DNA from: Selenomonas sputigena
GTDB lineage: Bacteria > Bacillota > Negativicutes > Selenomonadales > Selenomonadaceae
Direction of reading: 5' to 3'
DNA: 64,000 nt
Assembly (NCBI RefSeq): GCF_026015965.1
Contig: NZ_CP110383.1
Span: forward strand, 2,367,255-2,431,254
Positions 52,573 through 63,697 of the stretch are shown here, piece by piece (position 1 is the first letter of the stretch; each line of letters opens with the position of its first letter). A program made the translations under genes and the position numbers. The notes beneath the pieces were generated by a model that made no database searches, was not told the origin of the DNA, and was given only the letters and a program-made list of their open reading frames with translations.

Positions 52573-53222
52573 CATTTCTTCCCCAATATATTGTGCCTGA
52601 GCGCGTAGTCGACGAGTTCCGAGTTCTGCGTGCAGTCGAGCTTCTGCAGGAGGCGCGTCTTGTAGGTGGATACGGTCTTGATCGACAGGTAGAGCTTGTC
52701 GGCGATGGTCGAGAGCGAGTAGCCGTGCACGATGAGTTCGAGGACTTCGCGCTCCCTGGCGGAAAGCGCGGCGGGCTCTTCAGGCTCTTCGAGCGCGCCG
52801 TCGATCAGAAGCTCCGCCTCGCGCTCGCCGAGGTAGCGCCCTCCTGCGGCGACGGTGCGCAGGGCGCGGAAAAGCTCGGCGTCGAGCGTGTCCTTGCACA
52901 AATAGCCGTTCGCGCCCGCACGCAGGCACTCGCAGACGTACTGGCGCTCGCTGTGCATCGTGAGGATGAGGACGCGCACGGCGGGCTGCATCGCCTTGAG
53001 GCGGCGCAGGCACTCAAGGCCGCCCATGCGCGGCATCGAGAGGTCGAGGAGCGCGATGTCGACGGGAGTCTTGGCCGCCTTTTCGAGCGCTTCCTCGCCG
53101 TCGGACGCTTCGGCGACGACGCTGAAATCTTCCTCGGACGAGAGAAGCAGCGACAGACCTTTGCGCAGCACGCGATGATCGTCGGCGAGCAGGATGCGCA
53201 GCGGTTCTTTCTTGTTTTCCAT
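52572..53222 (-). CDS. NarL/LuxR-type response regulator
   Basis: 216 residues. The receiver has the acidic pair D14-D15 and the phospho-acceptor D60 in ALLDLSMPRMGG, with the lysine in YLCKDTL. The C-terminal LuxR helix-turn-helix (about residues 150-210) reads LSAREREVLELIVHGYSLST. ATG shares one base with the histidine kinase stop (TGATG). Confidence 0.93.
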   Translation of the reverse strand: MENKKEPLRILLADDHRVLRKGLSLLLSSEEDFSVVAEASDGEEALEKAAKTPVDIALLDLSMPRMGGLECLRRLKAMQPAVRVLILTMHSERQYVCECLRAGANGYLCKDTLDAELFRALRTVAAGGRYLGEREAELLIDGALEEPEEPAALSAREREVLELIVHGYSLSTIADKLYLSIKTVSTYKTRLLQKLDCTQNSELVDYALRHNILGKK

Positions 53223-54466
53223 CACGTTTCTCCTCCCTTCTTGCGCGGCAGGCACAGGAAAAGGCGCGTGCCCGCGCCTGGCGCACTCTCGACGGAGAAG
53301 CTGCCTTCGAGAAGCTCGGCGCGCTCTTTCATGCTCACGAGGCCGAGGTGGCGGTCGAGACGCGCCCTCTCCGCCGTGTCCTTCTCGAAGCCCACGCCGT
53401 CGTCGGCGATTTCCACGCATACTTCCTTTGCCGTCGCGCGAAGCTTCACGCTCGCCTCACGTGCGTGTGCGTGGCGCACGATGTTCGTCAGCCCCTCCTG
53501 TACGGAGCGATAGATGACGAGTGCGAGCGTGCGGTCAAGTCCTGTGAAATCGCCTTGCGTCTCCCATCGCACGGTCAGATCTTCGTGCGTGCGGCGCAGG
53601 GTGTCGATGTACTTCTCAATGGCAACGAGGAGGCCGAGGTCTTCGAGGAGCGGCGGATGAAGATCGACGGCGAGCTGCTTCAGGCCCTGCAGCGCCTCGC
53701 TCGTCAGTTCCCGCGCCTCCTGCAGCAGTTCCCGCTGCTCGGGCGTCGCGAGCTTGCCGTGCAGGATGCGCAGATAGGCGAGGATCGACGCCATCGACTG
53801 GCTCGTTTCGTCATGCAGCTCGCGCGAGATGCGCCGCCTCTCGTCCTCACGCGCCGAGAAGAGCTGGCCGATGAGCCAGAGGCGAAGCCGTTCCTTCTGC
53901 TGCAATGCGCCGAAGAGCTTCGCGTAGCGCGTCGCGAGGAACGTCGCGAGGAGCGCGAGCGCGAGAAGCACGAGGAAAAGCTCGAAGCCGCGCCGCTCGA
54001 CGAGGGCGCGCGCCTCGCGCTCGGTGAGGCCGATGCGCAGATAGCCCGTGATGCCGTCGTCGATCGGATAGAGGATCTCGCGGATCGGCCCATCGGTGCT
54101 GCTGTAAATATGCGGCTCCAAATCGTCCTTTTCACGAAGCGGCAGCAGTCCTTCGGGCAGGCCATCGGCGAAGGTGCTCGCGAGGATGCGCCCGTCGGGG
54201 TACGTCACGAGGATGTAGCGCACCTCGGGATTCTTTTCCAGCGTGCGCTCCAACTGGTCGGAAATCGTGAAGCGGTCGTCGAGGAGGATGTCGCTCGCGA
54301 TGACCGCGCCGAGCGCCGAGGCGATCTCGCGCCCCGAGCGGTTCAGCCCTTCGATCAGCGTCGCCCGCAGGGTCACGAGGAAGAACGCGCCGAGCAGGAG
54401 TCCGCAGAGCAGCACGCTGCCGACGAGGAGGATGTTGAAGCGGACGGTCAGGCTTTGCTTTTCCAT
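53222..54466 (-). CDS. NarX/LiaS-type sensor histidine kinase
   Basis: 414 residues. Two membrane helices (about residues 12-35 and 162-182) flank a periplasmic sensor region of about 125 residues. A HisKA_3 dimerisation box (REDERRRISRELHDETSQSM, about residues 209-228) carries the phospho-histidine in ELHDE, and HATPase_c follows with ADDGVGFEKD. No HAMP is obvious. Its start is one nt from the stop of the PhnD-like lipoprotein gene, so the three proteins are probably one signalling unit. Confidence 0.92.
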   Translation of the reverse strand: MEKQSLTVRFNILLVGSVLLCGLLLGAFFLVTLRATLIEGLNRSGREIASALGAVIASDILLDDRFTISDQLERTLEKNPEVRYILVTYPDGRILASTFADGLPEGLLPLREKDDLEPHIYSSTDGPIREILYPIDDGITGYLRIGLTEREARALVERRGFELFLVLLALALLATFLATRYAKLFGALQQKERLRLWLIGQLFSAREDERRRISRELHDETSQSMASILAYLRILHGKLATPEQRELLQEARELTSEALQGLKQLAVDLHPPLLEDLGLLVAIEKYIDTLRRTHEDLTVRWETQGDFTGLDRTLALVIYRSVQEGLTNIVRHAHAREASVKLRATAKEVCVEIADDGVGFEKDTAERARLDRHLGLVSMKERAELLEGSFSVESAPGAGTRLFLCLPRKKGGET

Positions 54467-54467
54467 G

Positions 54468-55382
54468 TCACTCTCCCGAAAGGCGCTCGTGCGCGAGAAA
54501 CTTCTGCCGCAGAGGCTCGTAAAGCCCGCCGTCGGGCGGCACGAAGCGGTCGATGACCGCCGACTGCAGCACGGGACGCATGGCTTCGTCGTCCGCCATC
54601 TCATAGAAGATGCGGCGAAGCTGCTCCTTTTCCTCGGGCGCGAGGTTCTGCCGCACGACGACGGGGCCGGTCGGAGCGACGGCAAGCTCATCGATGATGC
54701 GCACCTTCGCGGCGAGCTGCGGATTCGTCTGCTCGATATGCTCATAGATCTGGTTGTCGATGCTCGCTCCATCGGCGAGGTGGTTGGCGACCGCCCAGAT
54801 CGACTTGTCGTGGTGGTGCGTGTAGAAGATGCGCCCGAAATACTGCTCGGGCGTCAGCCCTTCTTCGAGCAGGCGGTAATCGACGGCGAGCCTGCCCGAA
54901 TGACTGAGCGGATCGACGAAGGCGAAGACGCGTCCTTTGAGCGAGGCGAAGTCCTCGATTTCGCTGTCGGCGGCGACGATGACGAAGGTGCGGTAGAGGA
55001 TCGTGCCCTTCGTCTCGACCATGGCGAGAAGTTCGATCGGCTCGTGGCCGCGGTACGCCGTATAAGCGCCCGTCGAGAGGAAGGCGACGTCGGCTTCGCC
55101 CGCCGCGACGAGTTGATCAAGCTCGGCCGCGCCGCGCTTCTGTACCATGGTGACGGGGCGGCCGAGCTTCTCGGCGAGGTAGGCGGTCATACGTTCATAG
55201 GGGCGGCGCGTCTCCTCGGGACTCATGACAGGCGCGAAGGCGATGACGAGCGGGCGCTCTGCAGCAGGTGCGGCAGGCGCGGCCGCATGACGCGCAAAGT
55301 CGATGAAGCCTTTCTCATCGCCGCAGCCTGCAAAAAGGAGCGCGAGGGCGGCGAGGATCAGCAGGACTGCCTTCTTGGCCAT
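54468..55382 (-). CDS. PhnD-like periplasmic binding lipoprotein
   Basis: 304 residues. The signal peptide ends in the lipobox LFAGC (Cys about residue 20). The body is a PhnD-type type II periplasmic binding protein: VIAFAPVMSPEETRRPYERM (about residues 46-65), VTMVQKRGAAELDQLVAAGE and DVAFLSTGAY. This family binds phosphonates or phosphate in transporters, but here no permease or ATPase is near and the gene precedes a kinase, so it more likely feeds a ligand signal to the kinase. Confidence 0.85.
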   Translation of the reverse strand: MAKKAVLLILAALALLFAGCGDEKGFIDFARHAAAPAAPAAERPLVIAFAPVMSPEETRRPYERMTAYLAEKLGRPVTMVQKRGAAELDQLVAAGEADVAFLSTGAYTAYRGHEPIELLAMVETKGTILYRTFVIVAADSEIEDFASLKGRVFAFVDPLSHSGRLAVDYRLLEEGLTPEQYFGRIFYTHHHDKSIWAVANHLADGASIDNQIYEHIEQTNPQLAAKVRIIDELAVAPTGPVVVRQNLAPEEKEQLRRIFYEMADDEAMRPVLQSAVIDRFVPPDGGLYEPLRQKFLAHERLSGE

Positions 55383-55448
55383 ACTGTCACCTCCTTGCGA
55401 ATGTTCGCATCTTCTGCGGGCTTTGCACGAAACGAGCCGCGCACCTTC

Positions 55449-58400
55449 TCAGAGCTTCGCGCGGATCTCTCGCAGTTTCGCCGCCGAAAGCCCGCCCGCC
55501 AGAGCGGCGCGGTGACCTTCGTAGTAGCCTTGCGCTTCCCTTTGCACATGGGCGAGCGCCGCCTCGAATACGGCGCGGCTGCCCGAAAGCACGCGCTCTT
55601 CGAGGCGTGCGCCCTCTCTTTCGAGATAGGCGCTGACCATGGGGCGAAGCCTTTCCTTGAGCGATTCCGCCATGATCTTGCTGCCGCCCTTTTCGAAGAA
55701 CTGTGCGGGGCTCTTGAAGAGCGCAAGTTCCTTGGCGAAGACCTGCGGCTCGACGTCGGCGAACGCCGTCGGAAACGAGAGGTCAAAGTCAAACTCCGTC
55801 GCTTCCACGCCGAAGGAGAAGTCGCGCTCGCCCTCGGAGAGCGTCTTTGCGAGCGTCTCCTGCAGTTCTTTGCCGCGCTTGGCGAGGAAGCGCTCCAAGC
55901 GCACGGCGGTCGCACGCATCTCCTGCGCGAGGTCGAAGCCGAGGCTCGCGAGAAGCTCCTTCATCGCCTTTTGGAGACTCGCTTTGCCGTGCTCGCGGCC
56001 GAGCGTCGCGGCGTTGAAACTCAGGCGGAACATGTCCTCATAGCGCAGGAAGACGCGCTCCGCGACGTAATAGAGAAGCTCCGCCTGCTCCTGCGCGGCG
56101 CGTTTTTCGATGCCTTCGCTGCTCTCTTTTTCGAGAATGTCCTTCGCCCGCGCCGCGTTCTTTTCGAGCGATTCGCGCCGCTCGGCCTTCTTCTCGGCGC
56201 TTTCCTCGCTCTCTTCGATGAGGCGGCTCAAGAGCGTTTGGGCACGCGCATAGTCGCCTTCGGCGGCGCGTACGGCAAGGCCTGCGAGGTCGTGGAAAAT
56301 GAAGTGGTGGAAAGCGTTCTCGAACTGCGTGCCGCGATGCTCGCCCGCGAGCTTTTCCTTGAGGATCGCAAGGCTCGATACGGCATGAAGGCGCGGCCTC
56401 TTGATGCCGAAGCGCGAGAGGTTCGCGCGCACATAGGCGAGCACGTCGCTCGCGTCCTCCTCGCTCTCAGCGAGGTCGATGGCGTTGACGATGAAGAACA
56501 TCTTGTCCATCTCGAAGGCGTCCTTGACGCGCCCGAGCTGCACGAGGAATTCGCTGTCGGCATGGGAAAAGGCGTGGTTGTAATACGTGACGAAGAGGAT
56601 GGCGTCGGATTGGCGGATGAAGCGGAAGGAGAGGTCGGTGTGACGCGCGTTGATGGAGTCGGCGCCCGGCGTGTCGACGAGCGTGACGCCCCGACGCGTG
56701 AGGTCGCAGTCGCTATAGATCTCGATCTCCTCGACGAAGCATGCCTTGTCCTCGTCGACCGCGTAGGCGGAGAAGTCTTCGAGCGTGCAGTCGAGCCACG
56801 CGCCCGCCTTGCCCTCGAACATCGCGCGTCCCTTCTCGTAGGCGCGCAGGAAGGCCTGCTGCTGGCGCAGGTCGCTCGCGCGCGTCAGCACGTCCTCGAC
56901 GAGCGCGGGCGCTTCCGCGAGAGCCTTCGCCTCGCGCTCGAAGGGCGCAAGGGCGCGGTTCAGATCGGCGAGCAGCATCGCTTCGTCCTTCAGGTGGACG
57001 CGCACCGTGCCGTGCGGCTTTTCCTTCGTCACGGGCAGGATCTTCTGTATGACGGCGGTCGTCGGGTTCGGCGAGACGGGCAGAAGGTTCTCGCCGAGGA
57101 GCGCATTCGCAAAGGACGACTTGCCCGCGCTGAACGCGCCGAAGAGCGTCACGAGATAGCCGTGCCCTTCGAGCCGCTCGGCACGCAGGGAGAGCTCTTC
57201 GGCGAGCCGCGAAAGCCCCGGCACGTCCGCGACGAGTTCGCCCGCGCGGCGAAGGCGCGGCGCCCATGCCGCAAGGTCTGCCCGCGCGGCGTCATCGGCA
57301 GGCAAAGCGGCAGCGCCCGCCTGCATTTCCTCCGCTTCCGCCGCCAGAGACGCAGCCTCGGCCGGCGCGTCCTTTTGCACCGCGCGCCCTGCCGCGTTGT
57401 CCGCCGCGCTCGGCGTGCCGTCGCCCTCTACGATCTCGACCGCCTGAGGCGCGAGCGTGAAGAGCGCAGCGTCTGTCGTGTCCGTGCGTTCCTCGCTCGC
57501 GAGAAGCTTCGCCAAGGCTTCCCGCTTCGCCTGGACGCGCTTCTTCGCCTGCCGCACGGCGAAGAGCGCTGCGACTTCTTCGGCCATGCCCGAAAGCTCT
57601 GCCTCGATGGCGGCGAGGCGCACGCCGTTCCGCTCCTCCATGCGTGAGAGGAGATCGTCTCCGACGGCGGCGAGACGCGAGCGCGCGCACTCTTTGACCG
57701 CCTTTTCGAGCGCGGCCGTGTAGTTCAGCACATAGCTGCCGTCGTAGCTCGTGCTCGCGCCTTCTTTTTGATTCTTTTCCAGCACATCTTCTTCAGGCAG
57801 AGCCGTGAAATTCTCGGCGAAGGCGGCGGCCGCCCCGCCCTCGATGTGTCGGTCGCGCGCAAAATCCTTCAGATACGTTGCGATGTGCCAATCGACCTGC
57901 AGCCGCACCTTCTCCGCGAGAGCCTGCCACAGGCGCTCGCGGCGGGCAGCACGCTCCGCCGCCGTCTTCTTGCCGCGCCCAAAGAAGCCGACCTTGAAGC
58001 CGGGCGAGGAGGCTTCGAGGTAGAGACGCGCCAGTTCGCGCACCTCGTACGGCATCATGTAGGCGCTGGCGAGGATCTTTTCGATCCCTTCGTTGAAGGC
58101 GGCGCGTCCGTCCTCACGCAGACTCTGCGCCTCCTGTTCCAAGGCGCGGCTGCCCGCCCAGAGCGCGTCGCGCTCCGCGACCGACAGAGGTTCGAGCACG
58201 CGGCGGGCGTCGGCAAGCCCTTTTTCCTCTGCTTTTTCCTCGCGGCTTACGGCATCGGCGCAGATCTTTTCGAGAGAGCGGGCGATCGATTCTTCGAGTG
58301 CCGCCGCACGATTTTCGAGCGCATCGCGCAGGAAGGCCTGCATCGCCTTGAAGTCGTTGTGCGCGTGCGACTCGTCCTTCATCGAGGTGAAGAAGACCGC

Positions 58401-59081
58401 CTCGGGCGCGACGCCCCATGCGGCGAACGCGTCCTTGACGCCGGCAGCAAACGCGGCGAAGGAAAGCTCTTCCTCGCGGTGCTTGTCGATCTGGTTGATG
58501 ACGAGCGCGACGCGCTTTCCCGCTTCCGTCAGCGATTTCGTGAAGAGAAAACTCTCCTCCGACTGCACATGGTTGTAGTCCATGACGTAGAAGATGAGGT
58601 CGGCGAGGTGGATTGCCTCCTCCGTCGCCAGGCGGTGCGCGGCGTCGGTCGAGTCGATGCCCGGCGTATCCATGAGCACGACGCCCGCAGGAAGAGATGC
58701 GGCCGCCGTCGAGATCTCGATGCTCTCGATCGCCGTTCCGTCGCGGCAGAACGATTTCACGAGGTCGTAGTCGTAGGGCGCGAGGTAGCGGCGCGGCTTG
58801 CCGTCTCTAAAGCGTGCCTCGGCGTACTCTTCGCCGTGTCTGACGTAGACGAGGTTCGCGCTCGTCGGTATGGGACTCGACGGCAGGAGCATCGCGCCGA
58901 GGAGGCGGTTGATCATGCGCGACTTGCCCGCCGAAAAATGACCGCAGAAAGCGACGCCGAATTCGCCGCGCACGAGCTTTTCGGCAAGCTGGCGTACCTT
59001 GCGGGCGCTCGCCGCATCGCCCTCGGCTGCAAAATGATCGTAAAGCCGCAGCAGTCGGCTCTTCAAGATGACGCTTTGCAT
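55449..59081 (-). CDS. Double dynamin-like GTPase (DynA type)
   Basis: 1210 residues with two dynamin-like units in one chain. Unit 1: P-loop GHFSAGKS (residues 47-54), DTPGIDS, and NQID as G4. Unit 2: P-loop [10 protein letters not shown] (about residue 645), DTPGADS, and NAID as G4. Each is followed by long helical stalk regions. In Bacillus DynA this architecture supports membrane fusion and repair. Both G4 motifs depart from N-K-x-D. ATG at 59081 follows AAAGGAGG. Confidence 0.9.
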   Translation of the reverse strand: MQSVILKSRLLRLYDHFAAEGDAASARKVRQLAEKLVRGEFGVAFCGHFSAGKSRMINRLLGAMLLPSSPIPTSANLVYVRHGEEYAEARFRDGKPRRYLAPYDYDLVKSFCRDGTAIESIEISTAAASLPAGVVLMDTPGIDSTDAAHRLATEEAIHLADLIFYVMDYNHVQSEESFLFTKSLTEAGKRVALVINQIDKHREEELSFAAFAAGVKDAFAAWGVAPEAVFFTSMKDESHAHNDFKAMQAFLRDALENRAAALEESIARSLEKICADAVSREEKAEEKGLADARRVLEPLSVAERDALWAGSRALEQEAQSLREDGRAAFNEGIEKILASAYMMPYEVRELARLYLEASSPGFKVGFFGRGKKTAAERAARRERLWQALAEKVRLQVDWHIATYLKDFARDRHIEGGAAAAFAENFTALPEEDVLEKNQKEGASTSYDGSYVLNYTAALEKAVKECARSRLAAVGDDLLSRMEERNGVRLAAIEAELSGMAEEVAALFAVRQAKKRVQAKREALAKLLASEERTDTTDAALFTLAPQAVEIVEGDGTPSAADNAAGRAVQKDAPAEAASLAAEAEEMQAGAAALPADDAARADLAAWAPRLRRAGELVADVPGLSRLAEELSLRAERLEGHGYLVTLFGAFSAGKSSFANALLGENLLPVSPNPTTAVIQKILPVTKEKPHGTVRVHLKDEAMLLADLNRALAPFEREAKALAEAPALVEDVLTRASDLRQQQAFLRAYEKGRAMFEGKAGAWLDCTLEDFSAYAVDEDKACFVEEIEIYSDCDLTRRGVTLVDTPGADSINARHTDLSFRFIRQSDAILFVTYYNHAFSHADSEFLVQLGRVKDAFEMDKMFFIVNAIDLAESEEDASDVLAYVRANLSRFGIKRPRLHAVSSLAILKEKLAGEHRGTQFENAFHHFIFHDLAGLAVRAAEGDYARAQTLLSRLIEESEESAEKKAERRESLEKNAARAKDILEKESSEGIEKRAAQEQAELLYYVAERVFLRYEDMFRLSFNAATLGREHGKASLQKAMKELLASLGFDLAQEMRATAVRLERFLAKRGKELQETLAKTLSEGERDFSFGVEATEFDFDLSFPTAFADVEPQVFAKELALFKSPAQFFEKGGSKIMAESLKERLRPMVSAYLEREGARLEERVLSGSRAVFEAALAHVQREAQGYYEGHRAALAGGLSAAKLREIRAKL

Positions 59082-59184
59082 AGATCCTCCTTTGACTTCG
59101 CCCTTGCTTTCTGCCGCTGCATGGATTACGATGGAAGTCAGAAAGTCTTGCATGAGCGGCAAACCTGCAGGGAAAGGAATCAAA

Positions 59185-60603
59185 ATGATAGAAACTCTTC
59201 AAAACCTGAAAAAAGAAGGCATACGGCTCTACTATTTCCTGCCGGACTTCCAGGCGCCGGAAACTGTATGGCGCACGGTATTCGAGCGATACGTCAAAAT
59301 CTTTTGCGCGGCAGACAACGTGGCGCTGCTGCTTGACTTGTCCGCCGCAGAAGGCGCTCAAGAGCCGCTGGCGCAGTTCAGTCAAGCGCTTGACGCGCTC
59401 GGCGACGACGCGCCGGCGGTACTGACCTTCGAGGGTGAGGCGGCGCTGTCTTCTGCCGCGCTTCGTCTGGCGGACGTCTTGATCCTCACGAGAGAAGAGC
59501 GTTCGCTGCGTCTCTTGAACCGCCTCGAAACGCAGCCGCGAATCCTTTACGGCGGCGATGCGGCGATCTTTTCCCGTGACGAAGCACGCGGGGACGATGC
59601 GCATTTCGATGTGTCCGTCTGCATTCTCACCTATCGGTCGGATTTTCTGAAGCTCAAAAGGACGCTCGCCTCCGTCGTTGAGCAGAAGGGCTGCTCGTTC
59701 GAGATCGTCATCGCCGATGACGGCTCGGAAGATTTCCCGAGGAAGGCCATCGAAGACGATCTCGCTTCTAAGGGATTCACAGCCTACAAGATTCTTCAAG
59801 CACCCAAAAATCAAGGTGTCGTGCGCAATGTATACCGCGCTTTTTCCCATGCACGAGGGAAGTACATCAAGAACATCTCTCCTGGCGATTACCTGTACAG
59901 CGACCATGTATTGGCCGACATGTTCCGTTTCATGGAAGAGAGCGGGTATCCGGCCGCCTTCGGACGCGCCTGCTATTATCGTGAAGAGGGCGGGCAGTAT
60001 CATATATTGGATGAAATGCACCCGCGGAATTTAGAACCGTATGAAAGGAACGATTTCGCCGCAGCAAGAAGGGCGCATCTTCTATGTCAGGATTACCCGA
60101 TCGGCGCCGCCTTCATGACGCGCCGCAAGCTTCTCATGCAGTACACGAAGCCCCTGCTGGGCAAGGCGGTTCATCTCGAAGACCGCGCCTACACCCTCAT
60201 GATCGCCGACGGCATCGACATCGGCTTCTGGAATCACAACCTCATCTGGTACGAGTACGGCAGCGGCATATCGACGAGCACGGACGAACGCCGACAGGCG
60301 CAGGTCATCAAGGACAATCAAGCGTGCTTCGCGCTGATCGCCGAAAAGCATCCGGAGCTTTCCGGCTGGTGCAAGTGGCACATCTTCAACGAAGAAGATA
60401 TGGAAGATGCGTGGCTCGCCTACTACGAAGAAGTGAAAGACTACTATCAAAAGGTCGATGCGTCCGTCGCCGAAGCGAAAAGAGCCGGGCGATGGATATA
60501 TCTGCAGGACATCGAGCCGAAAGCGCTGGAAAGGATTGTTCAGGCGCAGGTCATTTTGCCTCCTATAGACGCATCGAAATCTTCCGCCACGTCTCCTTCG
60601 TGA
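59185..60603 (+). CDS. Family 2 glycosyltransferase
   Basis: 472 residues. An N-terminal region (about residues 1-135) of unknown function precedes a GT-A domain that starts [20 protein letters not shown], with the nucleotide-sugar motif [11 protein letters not shown] (about residues 172-182) and [13 protein letters not shown], where a D-x-D-type region is expected. It probably adds a sugar to a surface polymer. Start ATG at 59185 follows GGAAAGGAA. Its last 41 nt overlap the DUF169 gene on the other strand. Confidence 0.8.
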   Translation: MIETLQNLKKEGIRLYYFLPDFQAPETVWRTVFERYVKIFCAADNVALLLDLSAAEGAQEPLAQFSQALDALGDDAPAVLTFEGEAALSSAALRLADVLILTREERSLRLLNRLETQPRILYGGDAAIFSRDEARGDDAHFDVSVCILTYRSDFLKLKRTLASVVEQKGCSFEIVIADDGSEDFPRKAIEDDLASKGFTAYKILQAPKNQGVVRNVYRAFSHARGKYIKNISPGDYLYSDHVLADMFRFMEESGYPAAFGRACYYREEGGQYHILDEMHPRNLEPYERNDFAAARRAHLLCQDYPIGAAFMTRRKLLMQYTKPLLGKAVHLEDRAYTLMIADGIDIGFWNHNLIWYEYGSGISTSTDERRQAQVIKDNQACFALIAEKHPELSGWCKWHIFNEEDMEDAWLAYYEEVKDYYQKVDASVAEAKRAGRWIYLQDIEPKALERIVQAQVILPPIDASKSSATSPS

Positions 60604-61282
60604 GGAAGCTTCCCTCCGCCTCACGCTCCATCTCCAGGAAGCGGCTGTACGGTATCCCAAAAGAAAGCATATCCTTCGGGATGCACTTCCTCGCCGAAGG
60701 ATCGGTCAGCCCGATGAAGCAGCTCTTGCCGCCGTCCTGCTCCTCGGTCACCGGATAGAGCACCGCCTGGGCGCATCCCGCACCGAAGAGCAGCTTGACG
60801 TTGTCCTGCGTCCTCTTGTCGTAGTTCGCGAGCGTAGCAAGAACCGAGATCTGATCGGCATTGACGAGGAAGATCACTGCGAGCGGGCGCTCATCGGGCA
60901 GGACATCTCGCAAGGGCTTACAGACGACATAGGGCTTACCGTCATGACGCTTGATGTTCTCGATGAAGTCCCGCGCCAATTCCGGAGTTTTCTTGTAGAA
61001 CTCGCCTTCTCTGCCGATATGCTCGCCTCCCGTTGAGAGGAAGTATTCGATCCAACCGTGCGGGTAATCCTGAAAGCCCAATCCCGTCTTCGCACCGAGA
61101 CAGGCGGTCGTCTTTTCAGCAAAAACGGCCGTCTTTCCCTTGCTTGCGGTCACAAGCAAGGCGACCGAGCATCCCCTGACGCCTTCCTTGAACTGCACGG
61201 CGTTCTCAGGCGCTGCATCGGCATGAAGCACTGCTACGGGTTGGTTTTTCAGATGGATCAGTTTTGCGATTTTGCTTTCCAT
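60563..61282 (-). CDS. DUF169 family protein
   Basis: 239 residues. The N-terminus [20 protein letters not shown] (about residues 10-29) and a GCSVALL segment with a following cysteine ([13 protein letters not shown]) match DUF169, a family of unknown function often found in anaerobes. Several conserved cysteines suggest redox or metal binding. ATG preceded by AAAAGGAG. Confidence 0.82.
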   Translation of the reverse strand: MESKIAKLIHLKNQPVAVLHADAAPENAVQFKEGVRGCSVALLVTASKGKTAVFAEKTTACLGAKTGLGFQDYPHGWIEYFLSTGGEHIGREGEFYKKTPELARDFIENIKRHDGKPYVVCKPLRDVLPDERPLAVIFLVNADQISVLATLANYDKRTQDNVKLLFGAGCAQAVLYPVTEEQDGGKSCFIGLTDPSARKCIPKDMLSFGIPYSRFLEMEREAEGSFLTKETWRKISMRL

Positions 61283-61375
61283 GGATGGTCACTCCTTTTG
61301 CTAAAACAAATCGCTGTGCGAGCCTGTCCTCGTGAGATACAAGATCAAGGTTTCTTCAATAATATTGTTCCGTCG

Positions 61376-62827
61376 TCACCAATTCTTCTTCGACCGCCAG
61401 AACGACGGGTAGAGCATGACGAGCAGCGTGAAGAATTCGAGCCGGCCGAGCAGCATGGCGAAGCACAGGATGCCCTTCGTGAAGTCGGATAGTCCCGCGT
61501 AGTTCTCCGTCGCGCCCGCAATGCCGAAGGCAGGGCCGACGCAGCCGACGGTCGTTACGCTGATGCCGATGGCGTCGAAGGTCTTGATGTTGTCCGCCGT
61601 CATGAGTACGGCGAAAAAGGCGATGGCAAGGACGTAGAGGAAGAAGAAGACCGCCGTGCGGTGGAGTGTCGCCTCGTCGACGCTCGCGCCGTTGATGCGC
61701 ACGGGCGTCGTGACGCGCGGGTGAAGCTTCTCCAGAATGATCGTGCGCACCATGCGAAAGAGCACGAGGATGCGCGCGATCTTCAGTCCCGCCGCCGTCG
61801 AGCCGACGCAGCCGCCCGTGAGCATGAGGAGAATCAGGATGCCTTTGGAAAAGCCTGGCCAAAGTTCGTAGTCGGCGGAGACGAAGCCCGTCGTCGAGAG
61901 CGACGTCGCCTGAAAGAGCGCGAAGCGCAAAGCGTCGGGCACGTTGTAAAGCCCTCGGTAGAAAAGATTCGCCGCGATGAGCAGCACGGCGCCGCCGACG
62001 ATGCCGAGGTACGCCTTGAACTCGGAGTTGCGCCACAGCACCTGTGGCCCTTTCTTGTAAACCCGGTAGTAGAGCCCGAAGCTGCCGCCCGCGATGAACA
62101 TGAAGAGCGACATCCATAGCTCGATGGCAGGACTCTTGAAATGCGCGGCGCTCGCGTTGTACGTCGAGAAGCCGCCCGTGCCGATCGTCGACATCGCATG
62201 GTTGACGGCGTCGAGCGCACTCATGCCGCAGGCGAAGAAGGCGAGAAACGCCGCGCCCGTCAGGACGACGTAGATGCGAAAGAGTACGCTCGTGAGGTTC
62301 TTGAGGCGCGGCAGGACGCGCTCCGAACCCTGGGCGCTCGATTCGGCGTTGTACATCGTGATGGCGCTCTGCCCCGTCGCGGGCAAAAGAGCGATGAAGA
62401 TGACGATGATGCCGAGGCCGCCAAGCCAATGCGTGAGGCTTCGCCAAAGGAGCACGCCCTGAGGCAGGGCCTCGATGTCTTCGACGACGGTCGCGCCCGT
62501 GCCCGTGAAGCCCGATATGCTCTCAAAGACGCCGTCGAGGTAGCCGAGATAGCCGCCCAGAAGGTACGGCAGCATGCCGAGGAAGGTCGCCAGAAGCCAG
62601 CCGCCGCCCGTGATGGCGATGCCCTCGCGAAGCGTCAGACGTTCGCCCGGCTCTTTTCCTGCGCGGCGAAGCGCCGTGCCCGCCGCTGCACTCAAGAGGG
62701 CTGTAGCGAAGAGCGGCAAGCGAGAGGATTCGGCGTACCACAGGGAAACGGCAAGCGGCACGAGGAAAATCAGCCCTTCGGCCTGCGCGATGCGCCCCAA
62801 AAAGTACGCCACGACCTTGATGTCCAA
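61376..62827 (-). CDS. trkH: TrkH/KtrB-type potassium transporter
   Basis: 483 residues, four M1-P-M2 repeats of the potassium-channel-like superfamily. Selectivity-filter segments are visible as SGFTGTGATVVED, MSTIGTGGFST, TSLSTTGFVSAD and VTTVGCVGPAFG. It imports K+ with a TrkA/KtrA-type regulatory subunit, which is not in this window. It lies 18 nt after the phosphorylase gene. Confidence 0.92.
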   Translation of the reverse strand: MDIKVVAYFLGRIAQAEGLIFLVPLAVSLWYAESSRLPLFATALLSAAAGTALRRAGKEPGERLTLREGIAITGGGWLLATFLGMLPYLLGGYLGYLDGVFESISGFTGTGATVVEDIEALPQGVLLWRSLTHWLGGLGIIVIFIALLPATGQSAITMYNAESSAQGSERVLPRLKNLTSVLFRIYVVLTGAAFLAFFACGMSALDAVNHAMSTIGTGGFSTYNASAAHFKSPAIELWMSLFMFIAGGSFGLYYRVYKKGPQVLWRNSEFKAYLGIVGGAVLLIAANLFYRGLYNVPDALRFALFQATSLSTTGFVSADYELWPGFSKGILILLMLTGGCVGSTAAGLKIARILVLFRMVRTIILEKLHPRVTTPVRINGASVDEATLHRTAVFFFLYVLAIAFFAVLMTADNIKTFDAIGISVTTVGCVGPAFGIAGATENYAGLSDFTKGILCFAMLLGRLEFFTLLVMLYPSFWRSKKNW

Positions 62828-62845
62828 AGGAGAAGCCCTCCCTTT

Positions 62846-63697
62846 CTACCCTTTGTCGGACGCCTCGTTGTAAACGTCCTTCAACAGTGTTTCCTTGCGA
62901 AGCGCGAGGCACTCGCAATGGCGCTCCTTCGCCGCTGTTTCCCGAATCGTTTCTGCGAGCACCTCGCCGATCATCGGTGCGTCGTCGTAGAAGATGTCCT
63001 TCATCGTGCCGTACGACCACTTGGGGCGGATGCCCTCGCCGTAGTTCACGACGTAGTAAAGCCCCGCGTAGCACGCGCCGATCTCCCGCGCGAGGTAGAC
63101 CTCGGGGCAGATGCTCTGCCCGATGATGTCGGCATGGCCGTTGAGCATGGCGACTTCGGCAGGACTCTCGAAGTGGCGTCCGTCCGTGCACGCGTAAATG
63201 CCGCGGTCGAAGATGCGCCCTGAAAAGCGCTTCTTCGTCGCCGCCAGAAGCGAAGCGCGAAGTTCGGGGCAGAGGGCGTCGCGCATGATGAGCAGATACC
63301 TGCCGTCGAGCATGACGTCCTTGCGGTTCGAGAGGTCGAGATAATCGTCGGGAATCAGGAAGTCGCGCGGATCGAGCAAATGATTGGCCGTGCCGACGCC
63401 GCCCTCGGAGAGGACGCGCACGACGCCAGCCTCGCGGAAGACCCAGAAGACCTGGCGCGAAGCGTCGGCTCGCGTCACGCCCGAGCGCCAGCCGTGCATG
63501 CGGCACGAGAGAGCGCGCACCTCGCCGACCGAGAACAGACGAAAAGCAGGGCTTTTTCCGTAGGGCGTGTCGAAGATGAGATTGTCGGCGAGAATTTCTA
63601 TATCCTCATCGGGAAGACGCGCGGGAAAATCGCTCGAAAGCGTGCCCGAGCCGCCGACGACGCCGAACGATGCGGCGGGAATTTCTTGCTGTGCCAT
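62846..63697 (-). CDS. MTAP/PNP-family nucleoside phosphorylase
   Basis: 283 residues. The start FGVVGGSGTL is the nucleoside phosphorylase phosphate-binding loop of the MTAP type. EGGVGTAN and the C-terminal CPEVYLAREIGACYAGLYYV are the other family segments. Substrate: methylthioadenosine or another purine nucleoside. It begins directly after the mqnC stop (TAAATG), so it may split an aminodeoxyfutalosine-like intermediate of menaquinone synthesis, which is inference. Confidence 0.82.
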   Translation of the reverse strand: MAQQEIPAASFGVVGGSGTLSSDFPARLPDEDIEILADNLIFDTPYGKSPAFRLFSVGEVRALSCRMHGWRSGVTRADASRQVFWVFREAGVVRVLSEGGVGTANHLLDPRDFLIPDDYLDLSNRKDVMLDGRYLLIMRDALCPELRASLLAATKKRFSGRIFDRGIYACTDGRHFESPAEVAMLNGHADIIGQSICPEVYLAREIGACYAGLYYVVNYGEGIRPKWSYGTMKDIFYDDAPMIGEVLAETIRETAAKERHCECLALRKETLLKDVYNEASDKG

